Positions 1 through 10,508 of a stretch of DNA of 64,000 nucleotides are shown piece by piece (the first letter of the stretch is position 1; every line of letters starts with the position of its first letter). Below the pieces are notes generated by a model. The model had not been told where the DNA came from. It searched no databases and was given only the letters and a program-made list of their open reading frames with translations. The position numbers and the translations under genes are program-made. The stretch comes from Solanum dulcamara (lineage: Eukaryota; Streptophyta; Magnoliopsida; Solanales; Solanaceae). Where the stretch lies: contig NC_077246.1 in assembly GCF_947179165.1 (NCBI RefSeq), forward strand, positions 65,574,921 through 65,638,920. The letters are read 5' to 3'.

Positions 1-950
1 ATTCAGTATCTATTTCTTGTTTATCTTGAATTTTTACATCATTTTTAGGAAACTCTTGGAATATGTATCTCTTTAATTCTTCATCCAATATAGAGGTTGG
101 ATGTTTATCACCCTATATCTTTCTTCCTCAAATTGATACTTCTCCAATAAATCCAATTTATTGAGCTCTGGTTATTGTTGTTGTGTTTTTCTTGAGGATT
201 GTCTCTTATGATTTGAATTCTTCCAACTATTCAAAGAATCATACATTGTTATAACCATCCCCGACTATTGTCGGGGACAGTTTTCCTGCAAAAATATGAG
301 AAAAGTGTGAAAGCGGGGCCATTATAAAAAAAATAAGTAACAAGATATATGAGTAAGATTTCATAGTCAAAGACTCCCCCGATTTATCTTTCAGGCTGTG
401 TATTGGTGTCTTGTGAAATTTAATGTCATTGTTATTTCCCATGAACTCTTTGTCCCATGATCCCCTCTCTTGAAATAATGTCGTCTCTTCTGTGTACAAA
501 GAAAACTTCTTAGTTAGGGAGAGGGAATTGACCTCAAAATTGAGATCCTTTCATTTATCGCATGATGTCCTTTGATAACAGCCCCTACAAAGAAAGAAAC
601 AACTTTGTTGAACCCTCGATCTTTGAGAAGTAAGCAAGTTTATTTTCCGACATAAATTAGTCTTTCCCTGAAAAAGAAGAATAACTCAAAAGCCAAAGTA
701 TTAGTCTGTGCTTGTAATAATTAATGCAAAATATCACATAAAGAACTAAACACATAAATGTTGCTTTGTTTTAAGACAAACTAATCTATGGGTGAAGAAA
801 GAGTAAACGGACAAAAATTAATTTTATGATAAATGTGTGAGAAAAGTTGACTTGTGAATCACAGATTTTTTTGCGTTTCAACTTTTGTACCCTTATTTTT
901 CTTAGATGCAGAAAAAGTTCTCATTTTTTTTGAAAGAATGAGGAAAACTG
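1..950. other. unassigned region, probably decayed retroelement
   Basis: Apart from the small ORF above I see no gene. Bases 1-240 read on the minus strand give short acidic and lysine-rich pieces in shifting frames (for example a piece with HPTSILDEELKRYIFQEF), which suggests an old coding sequence. It could belong to the Ogre-like element to the right or to the polyprotein fragment near 6-7 kb; I cannot tell which. Confidence 0.3.
239..364 (-). CDS. possible small secreted peptide ORF (41 aa), uncertain
   Basis: A 41-codon reading frame. The first 26 or so residues are strongly hydrophobic with a basic start (MKSYSY, then LLLIFFIM), as in a signal peptide, and a short polar tail of about 15 residues ends in GDGYNNV and a stop. 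The same frame stays open upstream to an ATG at 497-499 (86 codons), but the inner ATG places the hydrophobic stretch at the N-terminus, so I chose it. The tail matches no peptide-hormone family that I recognise. Short hydrophobic frames arise by chance in AT-rich DNA, and the surroundings look transposon-derived, so this is a candidate only. Confidence 0.15.
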   Translation of the reverse strand: MKSYSYILLLIFFIMAPLSHFSHIFAGKLSPTIVGDGYNNV

Positions 951-2120
951 AAAACTTCAAAAACAGGGACCGAGCCTTGAAAGACTGCCTACATATCTCA
1001 CAAAGGAGAATTCAGGTCCTACATAGTTCGGCCATTTGATTATTTTTTTGTGGAGATGAGAAAACAAAGTTTATGACTTGATGTAAAATTCGAATTTTGT
1101 TGGGAAATTAAAGACTCATTGAATATTTGGACGCACTATCGATAGTGACTCGATATTTATGCCTATGAGGCTCTAAAAAAATAAAAAAAAAATTAAAAGA
1201 GTGGACTAGCATGTCTCCAAATAAAGCAACATATTTACAAAACAGTTATAGCATATAGCACACAAACAATTATTGTGCATCCTTAACAGATATGTGACTC
1301 TTTTTGTGCCAAAGGTAGGTCTAACGATTTGAAGGATGTATTACGTCATTTGAAACATTCCATTGCCCCAAAACTTATATTTATACAAATATTATGAATA
1401 ATTTGAATGGGGATACATAAATGGAAAAAAGGGATATAAATAATCAGTCCCACGCAGGGGTACAATCCTAACTAAGCCTTTGTGGAAAATCCTTCTTTCT
1501 TGATTTCTTGACATCTCCGAACGCCAACGCCTTTTGGATGAAGTGTCATTTACTGAAGGTCCTTCTTTGACTAGACTAAGCTACAAAAAAAAAACTCCCA
1601 GCCCCGAGGGACAATGGTTTGCCAAACCGCGTATAAAACCTTCAAATTTAAACATATAGGTATGATTGTCCATTTAGGCCGAGGGCCGTTTTGAACTCAA
1701 GGTGGTCTTTCTAATGGGCCCAATACGCCTTGGGTATTGGGTCGTCTTAGGCCAATGTACTAAATTAGGGATTTGGCTTTGGCTCTACGCTAGGTTGATT
1801 AAGAGTGACGTTTGCAAAACTGGTAACCCAAGCGGACAACTCAGACTGAAACTTACGACAACCATTGGACGCATGACGTATCAATAAATTGTCGATTGTT
1901 CCGAAAAGGGTTAAGTATAAAAGCCCGACTGCGGTACCGCAAAATCGTTCTTTAATATACTATACATTAAATAGGAAAAATGCTATGGAATGAAAATAAC
2001 AATTTAATATATAAATTAAACACATAATTGCACAATTAAGGAAAACAAAAAGTACTAATTATTACAAACCCAAATAGTTAGTCAAATAAGCAATCAAATC
2101 TAATGGTTAGAACCTAATTA
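950..2120 (-). mobile_element. Ogre-like Ty3/gypsy element, leader next to the primer-binding site (partial)
   Basis: This stretch lies directly downstream (on the minus strand) of a primer-binding site and LTR, so it should be the untranslated leader of that element. It holds no long reading frame on either strand; a 61-codon frame at 1,702-1,887 has no recognisable domain. The element runs off, or is broken, toward the left edge of the window, so gag-pol is not visible. Confidence 0.45.
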
Positions 2121-2139
2121 GTCCCCAGCAGAGTCGCCA
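2121..2139 (-). other. retrotransposon primer-binding site, tRNA-Arg type
   Basis: On the minus strand this reads TGGCGACTCTGCTGGGGAC, beginning with the TGG that pairs with a tRNA CCA end. It starts four bases after the LTR end at 2,144. From knowledge of the family, Ogre (Tat-lineage) elements use a primer site of this tRNA-Arg type. The match of sequence and position fixes the orientation of the element as minus. Confidence 0.65.
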
Positions 2140-2510
2140 TTTCTGTTATGTCGAAAAATGGACAAAGTGCAAAATTAATTTCATCTTTATAAGAAAAAAT
2201 CAATTTTAGTAAAAAAAGAGTCGCCACTTAATTTTTTAAAAAAATTAAGAAAACTTAATTTAAAAGACTCTAACAGATTTAAGTCTTAAAAATTTAGAAA
2301 AAAAGGGTACGAGGTTCATATTACTATTTTAAGAAGGTTTTAGCACTTAAAATAGCCGCTAACATGCGGTTATCCAACGATTTGAAATTTATTTGACTAA
2401 TTTTGGGAAATATTAATTTAAAAGAAAACGAAGACTTTGAAATTATTTTTTTAAAAAATAATAATAAAAAAAATAACAAAATTGATAAAACTTAAACATT
2501 TGATTATAAT

Positions 2511-2516
<6 letters not shown>

Positions 2517-2541
<25 letters not shown>
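2517..2541. repeat. (TA)n microsatellite
   Basis: An uninterrupted TA run of about 12 units inside the Ogre-like LTR. Confidence 0.85.
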
Positions 2542-2986
2542 AAGAAGTAAAAGTTTATCAATGACTAAGTAAATATAGAAAATTATTTTAAGAATAAATT
2601 AACATGAATTGGTTTATCTTTAGGGGAATCTAATTAGGTTAAAACAAATTAAAATTAATAGCTAAGGAAATCATGAACGACATAAATAAATTAATTATTA
2701 CAAACCGAATCAATAAAATAATAAATAAAAATAAGTAATGAACATATAAAAATATAACCCGACACTTAGTTTCTGTACGCCTGGACTAAGCTGTTGGGCC
2801 ACCTGCGTTTTGGGCTTTTGGGCCAATTCTGATGTATATCACAACTGTATATACACTGTATATTAGTGCATACAACCAACAGTTTTCTTGTATATCAAAT
2901 ATATATAAAATTGCATATCAGTCAATTTTGCTCCAGCGTCTGTAGAAATACTTAGTAAACATGTTAATAATAAATAATATGAATAG

Positions 2987-3030
2987 TAATAATACAAATA
3001 ATAACAATAATAATAATAATAATAATACAA
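2987..3030. repeat. (AAT)n-type microsatellite
   Basis: Imperfect AAT/ACA trinucleotide repeat inside the LTR. It makes artificial tyrosine- or leucine-rich reading frames on the minus strand, which I do not consider genes. Confidence 0.8.
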
Positions 3031-3292
3031 AAATAAAACCCGTCTTATGAACATGGGAGGCCTTGGAAAGCAACGGTAATTTCTTCATCGGCCAATTTGA
3101 ACTTGTAATATATAATATATAATGTAAACTTAAATTAAAATTTTCGTCTTTAAAATGGAGAGGCCTCGAAACCCGACGGAGAGATTTTTCATTGGCCAAA
3201 ATAAAGTCTATTACATAAGTAGTAGACATGTAATCATCCCTCCAAATAATAAAAAAAAACTATTTAAAACTTATTTTAAAAAAGTGGGTACT

Positions 3293-3720
3293 AACTTTAT
3301 TTAAAGTAGTAGGGTAATAATTTTATTTAAAGTAGTAGTAAAATAACTTTATTTAAAGTAGTAGGGTAATGACTTTATTTAAAGTAGTAGAGTAATGACT
3401 TTATTTAAAGTAGTGGTGAAATAACTTTATTTAAAGTAGTAGGATAATAACTTTATTTAAGGTAGTAGGGTAACAACTTTATTTAAAGTAGTAGGGTAAT
3501 AACTTTATTTAAAGTAGTAGAGTAATAATTTTATTTAAAGTAGTGGTGAAATAACTTTATTTAAAGTAGTAGGGTAATAACTTTATTTAAAGTAGTAGGG
3601 TAATAACTTTATTTAAAGTAGTAGGGTAATAACTTTATTTAAAGTAGTAGGGTAATAATTTTATTTAAAGTAGTGGTGAAATAACTTTATTTAAAGTAGT
3701 AGGTTAATAACTTTATTTCA
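3293..3720. repeat. 26-bp minisatellite, about 16 units, with five-unit higher-order pattern
   Basis: The unit reads approximately ACTTTATTTAAAGTAGTAGG plus a variable GTAATA-like end, with a 26-bp period. I count 16 full units and a partial one. Units 5, 10 and 15 carry the distinctive variant ending GTGGTGAAAT, so there is a 130-bp higher-order period. The variant before it (units 4 and 9, ending AGAGTAAT) supports amplification of five-unit blocks. Confidence 0.9.
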
Positions 3721-3991
3721 AATTTAATAAAGGGAGACAAAATTAATTGTGATAAATGCCAAAATAATTACTACATGCTAGCAAATTTTGTAAAAAAAAT
3801 ACTATAATTATTTCCTAACAGTCAAATATTTCAATCAACAAATTATGCCTGATTAGCAAAATATTAAACATTTTCTAAATCTAAATCAAGAAAATAAAAT
3901 ATCGGTTATCAATTAGCTAATCAAATAGATACCCAAATTAAAAGATATGCATTTAGACAATAGCAAATAATAACAATCTCGCCGTAAAAAA

Positions 3992-4162
3992 CTTAATTAA
4001 ATACAAGAATATAAACATGAACATAATTAAAATGTAAGAACGCGAAACCTTAATTAAATACAAGAATATAAACATGAACATAATTAAAATGTAAGAACAT
4101 GAAACCTTAATTAAATACAAGAATATAAACATGAACATAATTAAAGTGTAAGAACATAAATA
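3992..4162. repeat. 57-bp tandem repeat, three copies
   Basis: Copies start at 3,992, 4,049 and 4,106 with CTTAATTAAATACAAGAATA and are nearly identical, differing mainly in GCG versus ATG near the unit end. The array passes into hexamer repeats at about 4,160. Confidence 0.85.
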
Positions 4163-4250
4163 TGAACATGAACATAAACATAAACATAAACATGAAATAA
4201 ATATGAACATGAACATGAACATGAACATAAACAACAACAACAATAACAAA
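4155..4250. repeat. AACATG/AACATA hexamer repeat, then (CAA)n
   Basis: A run of ATGAAC and ATAAAC hexamers followed by short CAA repeats. Read on the minus strand it makes a false Phe/Met/Leu-rich frame. Confidence 0.8.
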
Positions 4251-4844
4251 AATAACATAAATATTCTTTGCAATCTTAATCAATTATGAATGAATAAAAA
4301 ATCTTTGAATCTCGAGTTTATCAAATCATTTGGAGCAAAAAATAAAGAACTAAAGTGATGTAGTAACATGTAAACAATATGAATCTTATAAGCAAGAAAA
4401 TAACAATAATGGTTAGAGTAATTGATCAGCCCAACATTTGTTATGAAAACAAAATTAGTAAAAGGAATCTAACATGAGAAAGATCTAAATCTTCTAAGCA
4501 AAAAAACTTATCAAGAACACCAAACACAAGATGTAATCAACCCAACATATACACAATAATAAAAAAAATGAACTTTTAGATCTAAAAGAACACAACATAT
4601 ATAGTAAAATAAAGTTAATGAAACCATACCTAGACGAATTTGTAAAAGATTCGTCTTAAACCTCTCGTCTTGTTAGTCTAGCGGCGGCTTGGTGGCTTTT
4701 CCTGCGTGGTTCGTCGGAGCTCTCGCCGGAGATGAGTGGAAGAGAAGTATTCGGTGGTGTGTAAGAGGAGAGAGATTGAGAGATGAGGGGAGAGAATGGT
4801 GAGGTTGGTAACCTTGTCTTGTTTTCTCTTTTTGAGAAGATGAG

Positions 4845-5035
4845 GAGAGTGTAGAGAGAGAGAGAGAGAGAGAAGAAGAGAGTTTTTGAGAGAGAGAGAT
4901 AGTGAAGAAGAGAGTTTTTGAGAGAGAGAGAGATAGTGAAGAAGAGAGTTTAGAGAGAGAGAGAGATAGTGAAGAAGAGAGTTTTTGAGAGAGAGAGAGA
5001 TAGTGAAGAAGAGAGTTTAGAGAGAGGGATAGTTG
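4845..5035. repeat. GA-rich minisatellite, about 30-36-bp unit
   Basis: Four to five copies of a unit made of a (GA)n run, ATAGTGAAGAAGAGAGTTT and a short link. The number of GA dinucleotides varies between copies. It lies within the LTR. Confidence 0.8.
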
Positions 5036-5426
5036 TTTGATAATGGAAAAAGAAAAGAAAGGATATTTTTTATTTATTTATTTATTTTTATTTTTAGAAA
5101 AAACATAAATTTTCAAAAATACAAACCATAATTAAACTAACCTAACTAAAATTTATTTAGTAAAAAAAAATCTTTTGAGATAATTTTTGAATAATCACAT
5201 AAATAGTAATCAAAGATATAGTTATATAGAAATATGTATGTTATACTAAAATTTATATAAAGATAAAAGTAGTTAAGAATAATATGAAAATATATATATA
5301 TATATATATACATATATTATTATTTTTTATTTTTTTTTATAAAAACTAATTATTTCAAAATGTTCGAATTCAAAAAAAACTCGATAGCTAATTTGCGTTG
5401 TGGATGATCAAAATTGGGTGTCAACA

Positions 5427-5728
5427 ACAACAACAATAAGAATAACAATAATAACAATAACAATAATAAAAATAACAATAATAACAATAACAACAATAAC
5501 AATAACAACAATAACAGTAACAACAATAATAACAACAATAATAACAATAATAATAACAAGAATAACAACAATAAGAATAACAATAAGAATAACAATAAGA
5601 ATAACAATAAGAATAACAATAATAACAATAATAATAACAATAACAATAATAACAATAATAATAGCAGCAACAACATCAAGAACAACAACAACAACAACAA
5701 CAATAATAATAATAATAAGAATAAGAAT
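5427..5728. repeat. long (AAC/AAT/AAG)n trinucleotide microsatellite
   Basis: About 300 bp of imperfect trinucleotide repeat that directly abuts the outer end of the Ogre-like LTR. All three frames on each strand are open over most of it (poly-Asn, Thr/Ile-rich, poly-Leu); these are repeat artefacts and not proteins. The repeat may have been the insertion target. Confidence 0.9.
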
Positions 5729-5779
5729 AAGAGAATGAAGTCTAAAAACTTCTGCCTAAAACTTAAAATAAATGCCTTT

Positions 5780-7289
5780 ATATAAGAGGGCTTAAGGAGA
5801 CACAACTAATAAAAGTGGGTCCCTTATGTGGGTCCGTAGAAAAGTGTATGTAGTGTTAATATACATTGTTTTAATTGTTGATATAAAAATGACTTTATTC
5901 ATTTTGATGGTACTTGGAATATATCCTTGCATGTCCCGGTGTCTTTTCAACTGCTTCAGGGTGCGTAATGACTGTCTCATTCTGCTTTTCCCTTACCTTT
6001 GATAGTTGTCTTCAGGAAATCTTCCTTGTCGTGTAAGGACTCGAGGAATTCTTCTATCTTTTCAAGTTCAATTTCGAACAATATAGGCCTGGGTCCATCT
6101 GACTGGGCATCAACGATATCATCGCTCGCTTCACTCTTTATCGAAGTGTCAGATTTGTCTTATTGGTTAAGAGTTTGAAGTAAATTTCTCTTAACCTCTT
6201 CAAGGTATTCATTAATCATTTCATGCTTATCACCTTGCTGGACCAAAATTGTTCGGGCAATATGTTTGACTAAGTTATCAGCTACCAATTTCTTTTGGGG
6301 TAGCTCCGTATAATCCTGAATGTTTACTTGAATACTGTCAATAAGCTCTTGGCCATAGGCTTGCTTAGTCTTGGGATCTTTTCCAGGTTAATTTATCCCA
6401 AAAATTATTATAATATACACGATATAAATATGGAATTTTTTCTTCTGGGTTATATCCATTTTCGGGAGCTATTTATGAATCTATGGTATTGAGAATTCAA
6501 TAAAAAAAGTACATCTGGTCAATTTTATCCAAGTTACAAACATGATCGGAGAGGTATAACTCCGTGAGAAATGGGAAAACCTTCATCCATTTCTTGTATA
6601 AGTTGAGGTATTCATACGAAAAAATCTTTACCGTAGGTCCGTAGAATGTCCACCATCTGATAAACCAGTTTGGAATTGGTCCATCGAAAATTTTTGCACA
6701 AATTTTATGAACCAAGTATGCTTGTGTTTATCATTATTATAATAAAAAACTTTGTTGAATGCTTAGATATAATCCCAGTATGTCAAATTAATGTTCATGT
6801 TATTAACACAAACATGTCATTCATTCATCGTGGAGATTCCCCACTCTTCAACAGATGTAATCTGTTTGATGATTACTTTTGAGAAGTTATAAACGTTCTC
6901 TTTTATTGTGAAGTGTTGAAATTCAGCACTTCCAGTTTTTATCAATATGGTTTCATAATATGTTCGAGTCTTATATGACTCTCCTGAAAAATATAATCCC
7001 CATACCAAATACCTCTAAAAAATCTTCGACGGGTCGTTTTGCCTCTGAATATCAGAGTTTTCTAAAAGAAATATAATTTCTTTTGTAGATCCTTCTTCAT
7101 AATTTTTGTTTTCCTCAGTTTCTTTAACCATAGAAGCAAAAATATCTTTTTGATTTTTGGATTCCAAATAGGTTTTTAATTGCCCATATAATGGACTGTC
7201 TTCTAGAATATCTTCCAGACCGATCGAAGGAATATCTTTCTTTGGGCGGATGAAGATGCTTCACCGACTTTGGAGTTTATCAAACTCCT
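5780..7289 (-). pseudogene. decayed retroelement or pararetrovirus-like polyprotein fragment
   Basis: The minus strand shows one ancient coding sequence broken by stops and frameshifts. Recognisable pieces run in order from 7,289 down: a stretch around 7,008-6,817 with GLYFSGESYKTRTYYET and KTGSAEFQHF; one at 6,715-6,497 with PIPNWFIRWWTFYGPTVKIF; then YRVYYNNFWDKL near 6,400; then an acidic and lysine-rich tail to about 5,990. This resembles a polyprotein family found in many plant genomes, but I cannot say from memory whether it is an LTR retrotransposon gag-type protein or an endogenous pararetrovirus. No protease or reverse transcriptase motifs are visible. The N-terminal side is cut off by the LTR beginning at 7,295. 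Confidence 0.5.
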
Positions 7290-7294
7290 GTTGC

Positions 7295-9240
7295 TGTCAC
7301 GATCAAAAATGGGCCATGAGTGACACCCACACTTAACCTCCTAGGTGGGAGAACCAATGATACAACCCCAACTTAATTAGTTGTTCAACTTATAAAATCC
7401 GATAATAATGTGGAAGCCCAACTTATGGAAGGAAAAAATAACAATCCACTAGGTTCATTACATACCATTCTCAAAACCTGAAAGTTATCACTTCAAGGAC
7501 ATGTAATTCTAAAATACTACGTCTGAAAATATCAAACACCAGAATAAATAAATAACTTAATGTGTCTGAAACTAAGGACATCATGCCATGCCCGAGAGAA
7601 TTCAACAAGAGCTAGAAGGAATAGTTCACCCTGGAACCTGATGTGCTGGACACTGGCTAGAGCTGAGGTCTAGTCGAAGTTGATGGAACACTCGTTGTAC
7701 TCCAAAAAATAAAACAAAGAAACATACAAGTAGGGATCAGTACAGGACAACATGTACTGAGTAGGTATCATTGACCGACTCAAAATAGAAATCAATATGC
7801 ATAAAGTAATAGCGGAAAATCAGCCATAGCACTTAACAGGTAGAAACCAACAAGATCAAGATCAAGATCAAGTGACAACACAATGAACAATTTCATAACC
7901 AATCAATAATATCAAGATCACACATGAGGACTCAGGCCTCCACATCACGCTCTTTTGGAAAATGAGTTATTAGAGATTGGATAGCATTAAGTTATTTTAA
8001 ATTATTTTTCTTTAATATTATCTTGTCGAAATGTGACACCCGATCTAAATATACCGTGTTGGAACGTGACACCCGATCCAAATATACCGTGTCAGTTCAT
8101 GACACCCGATCTAAATATAATTAATTTATCATTCTTTATTATTACATTCCACTTCATTAACAATATTTCATCAAGCTTTTTTTATTCAAGACACCATTTT
8201 TGATAGGGCAAGTTCAAGATTATGGATTTCACGATCTTGAAATTTCAGACCAATCACAACAACATATCAACCATCCAAACCACAAAAATTAAATGCATAG
8301 TGAACTTCACACATTACTCAATGACTATCAATCGCTATTAAGAGTCTATCTATGATATAGAATAAACCATAACCTACCTCAATTAAAGAACCAAAGTCAA
8401 GCAAACTAATTCACTGGTGATTTCCCTTTCTTTAATGCCCCAGAACGTCCCCAATCTAACAAGTATTCAATATTCATAAGTAAACAAGTTCGTAGACACT
8501 CATACTATATATATGTTTAGCCTAGACTCATACCTATTGTTTAATTATCTATCTTAATATATCAAAACTTGAATTATAATGTGATAACTAGGACTTAACT
8601 ACACAAAACAGTACTTAAACCACGAACACACTTAATTATCCCACCAAAATTTCCCGGTACACTTACCTATATGCCTGAATTTTATCATTTAGCATTTTAT
8701 CTTTTCTACCCATAATAATTTCATTATATCCTAATAACAAAGTGATTAAGTTCATTGTCATCACCTATTATGCATTAACTACACCAACATCCCTTTTTTA
8801 TTAGTATTTTATATATTTTTGACAATTCAATTGCAAGTTAATTTCTTTACTATCCAAATAATAATATAATAATAATAAATCATGTATCTAACAATTAATA
8901 CCTTCAGTGCAGAGCAAGTCCTTATAGATCTATGACCAAGAAAAATAAAAATAAACTAATAAACTAAGGAATCTAACAATGAAAAAGAAAGAAAGTATGT
9001 CCACGAGGATACAAACAAAAGCAGAGTATAACCATAAACTTTTACCTTCAACCTTTCAATCTTAACTCCTATCTATCCAACTATATTAAAATTCTACTAC
9101 TTTATATCACATGTACACTATAATGTCATGCTCATAACTAATTGTGGAAACAGAGCATAACCCTCTTACCTGAATCGTTGTTCTCCTCTTGTCCGCCGCA
9201 GAGTTCCTCCCCTTTTTTTTCTTCTCTTTTCTAATTAATT
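7295..9240 (-). mobile_element. LTR of a Ty3/gypsy family, probably solo or truncated
   Basis: On the minus strand this ends ...GATCGTGACA, the same end as the LTR-like block ending at 18,127. No primer-binding site follows the end at 7,295, so it is not a 5' LTR with its internal region attached. Inside, at 8,030-8,120, are three tandem units of about 33 bp that contain GTGACACCCGATC and ATATACCGTGT; a related block occurs in the solo LTR at 39,227-41,183. The piece around 8,540-8,580 is the reverse complement of 16,690-16,730. The right edge is not clear, and about 9,240 is an estimate. Confidence 0.5.
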
Positions 9241-9285
9241 AAGTACTAAAAGTGATAGCCCTACTAACTAAAACAACAACAACAA

Positions 9286-9705
9286 GTCACAAACAATGGA
9301 AAAATTAGAAATTTCTTAAAGAATGTACATAAATGTGCACAAGTTTATGTACATAAATGAGCCTTTTAACTTTACCTTCAATTGATATCTATGTATTTCA
9401 ATTTTGGGTGTGAACAAATAGATACTTAAACTGTATAAAGTTGAACAAGTAGACACATACGTTCTATAATGGCTTCCTATGTGGCAATTCATGTCCTATG
9501 AGGCGTCTTATGTGTATTATGACAGGTAGGAAACATATGTCTGCTTACAAATTTAATTGACTACTTGTGCACAACCTAACTTAAAAAATATATATAAATA
9601 TCAGCTAAAATCAAGTTAAAGATCGCAATTACGTAGTGTGACTACCTTTTTTATATACATAATACAATTCTTTGATAAAAGTGCAAAGCAGAGGAAACAA
9701 TGGTC
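9286..9705 (+). pseudogene. HIPP-gene fragment: intron 2 piece with its insertion, joined to a short exon-3 match
   Basis: Bases 9,286-9,330 match intron 2 of the HIPP gene at 49,608-50,697 (CAAACAATGG, then AGAAATTTC, then AAGAATGTAC). From 9,325 to about 9,679 the sequence is a diverged copy of the 336-bp insertion found in that same intron, at the same junction. The HIPP gene at 42,457 has the intron without the insertion, so the flank is intron and not part of the repeat. After 9,676 about 25 bases (ATAAAAGTGCAAAGCAGAGG) resemble exon 3 near 50,483-50,507, then the match stops. The exon-3 part is short and could be chance. Confidence 0.5.
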
Positions 9706-10508
9706 ATTTCACAATTTCACATCCCCAAATCCATATAAATCTAGACCAACCTCTTGGAAACACATCTTTGACCATTTATTCCAGATTTTTTGGAGTCAAG
9801 GTTCGAGCATTTGAAAATTTTGATAAAAAATTTCTTAACCTTTATTCATCTTTCTTCATTCTGATCCCTATCTATTGAATATTTAAGTGTATATATTTTC
9901 CCTAAATATGTATAATTTATAATATCTTGTGATAGAATGGATATCTTTTGCCTCATGGACATTTCTATTAATTTTCCTTTTTTGGGTGATTTATTACATT
10001 TGTCTATCAAAGTTATATCCGATCCTTTCTTAGACCTCGCGCATAGCATGAACTGAGTGTACCAAATTTTTTTTTTTGTTTTGTTTTGTTTTTTTTACCT
10101 ATTAATGAAAATGTCAAGATGTAAAAAAAAAAAAAAAACACCGCCTTCGTAGGAATATTTGAAAATGATCGAGGAAAGTGGATGTTATGAATTGGAAGCT
10201 AATAAGGGGAAACCATCAATCAATTTGCCCACTTGCAAATGAAAGACACAAAAACGAAGAAGATTTACTAATCTGGAAAAAGATGATCAAGGATATGAAA
10301 TTGCTTTCTTCTAGCATATTTACCTCATGTAGCCTATGAACAAGTTTATAAAATGGATAAAGTAAAAACAACAAAGACGATTAGTACGTCTCTTATTAAA
10401 CGAAAAAGATAAAAGAGACATAAAGTAAGGTGGAACATTTTCAACGTAATATCATTAAGTCTAAAATTAAAGGAAGCAATATGACGATGGCTTTGTTAAG
10501 CTACAAAG
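9706..10508. other. intergenic, 3' side of the glycosyltransferase
   Basis: No gene seen. Frames of 60-70 codons on both strands have no recognisable features. A T-rich run near 10,068-10,096 and an A run near 10,120-10,138 form a small AT inverted repeat. The region just left of 10,509 should contain the 3' UTR of the minus-strand glycosyltransferase gene. Confidence 0.5.

Larger units (their letters stand above)
2144..5426 (-). mobile_element. 5' LTR of Ogre-like Ty3/gypsy retrotransposon
   Basis: Read on the minus strand the LTR starts TGTTGACACCCAATTTTGAT (right edge) and ends CGACATAACA (left edge), giving 5'-TG...CA-3' ends and a length of 3,283 bp. The primer-binding site follows at once. 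Long LTRs filled with tandem repeats are usual in Ogre elements. Inside lie a (TA)n tract, a 26-bp array, a 57-bp array and a GA-rich array, listed separately. The second LTR is outside the window or lost, so no target duplication can be tested. Confidence 0.65.

Noticed and set aside
3293..3720. Regular short repeat considered as a CRISPR array
   Set aside because: Units are contiguous with no unique spacers, the genome is plant nuclear DNA, and the array lies in an LTR.
3953..4273. 106-codon Phe/Met/Leu-rich minus-strand frame resembling a membrane protein
   Set aside because: It is the translation of the 57-bp and hexamer tandem repeats inside the LTR.
5350..5805. Long poly-Leu, poly-Asn and Thr/Ile-rich reading frames on both strands
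   Set aside because: They come entirely from an AAC/AAT trinucleotide microsatellite that is open in all frames.
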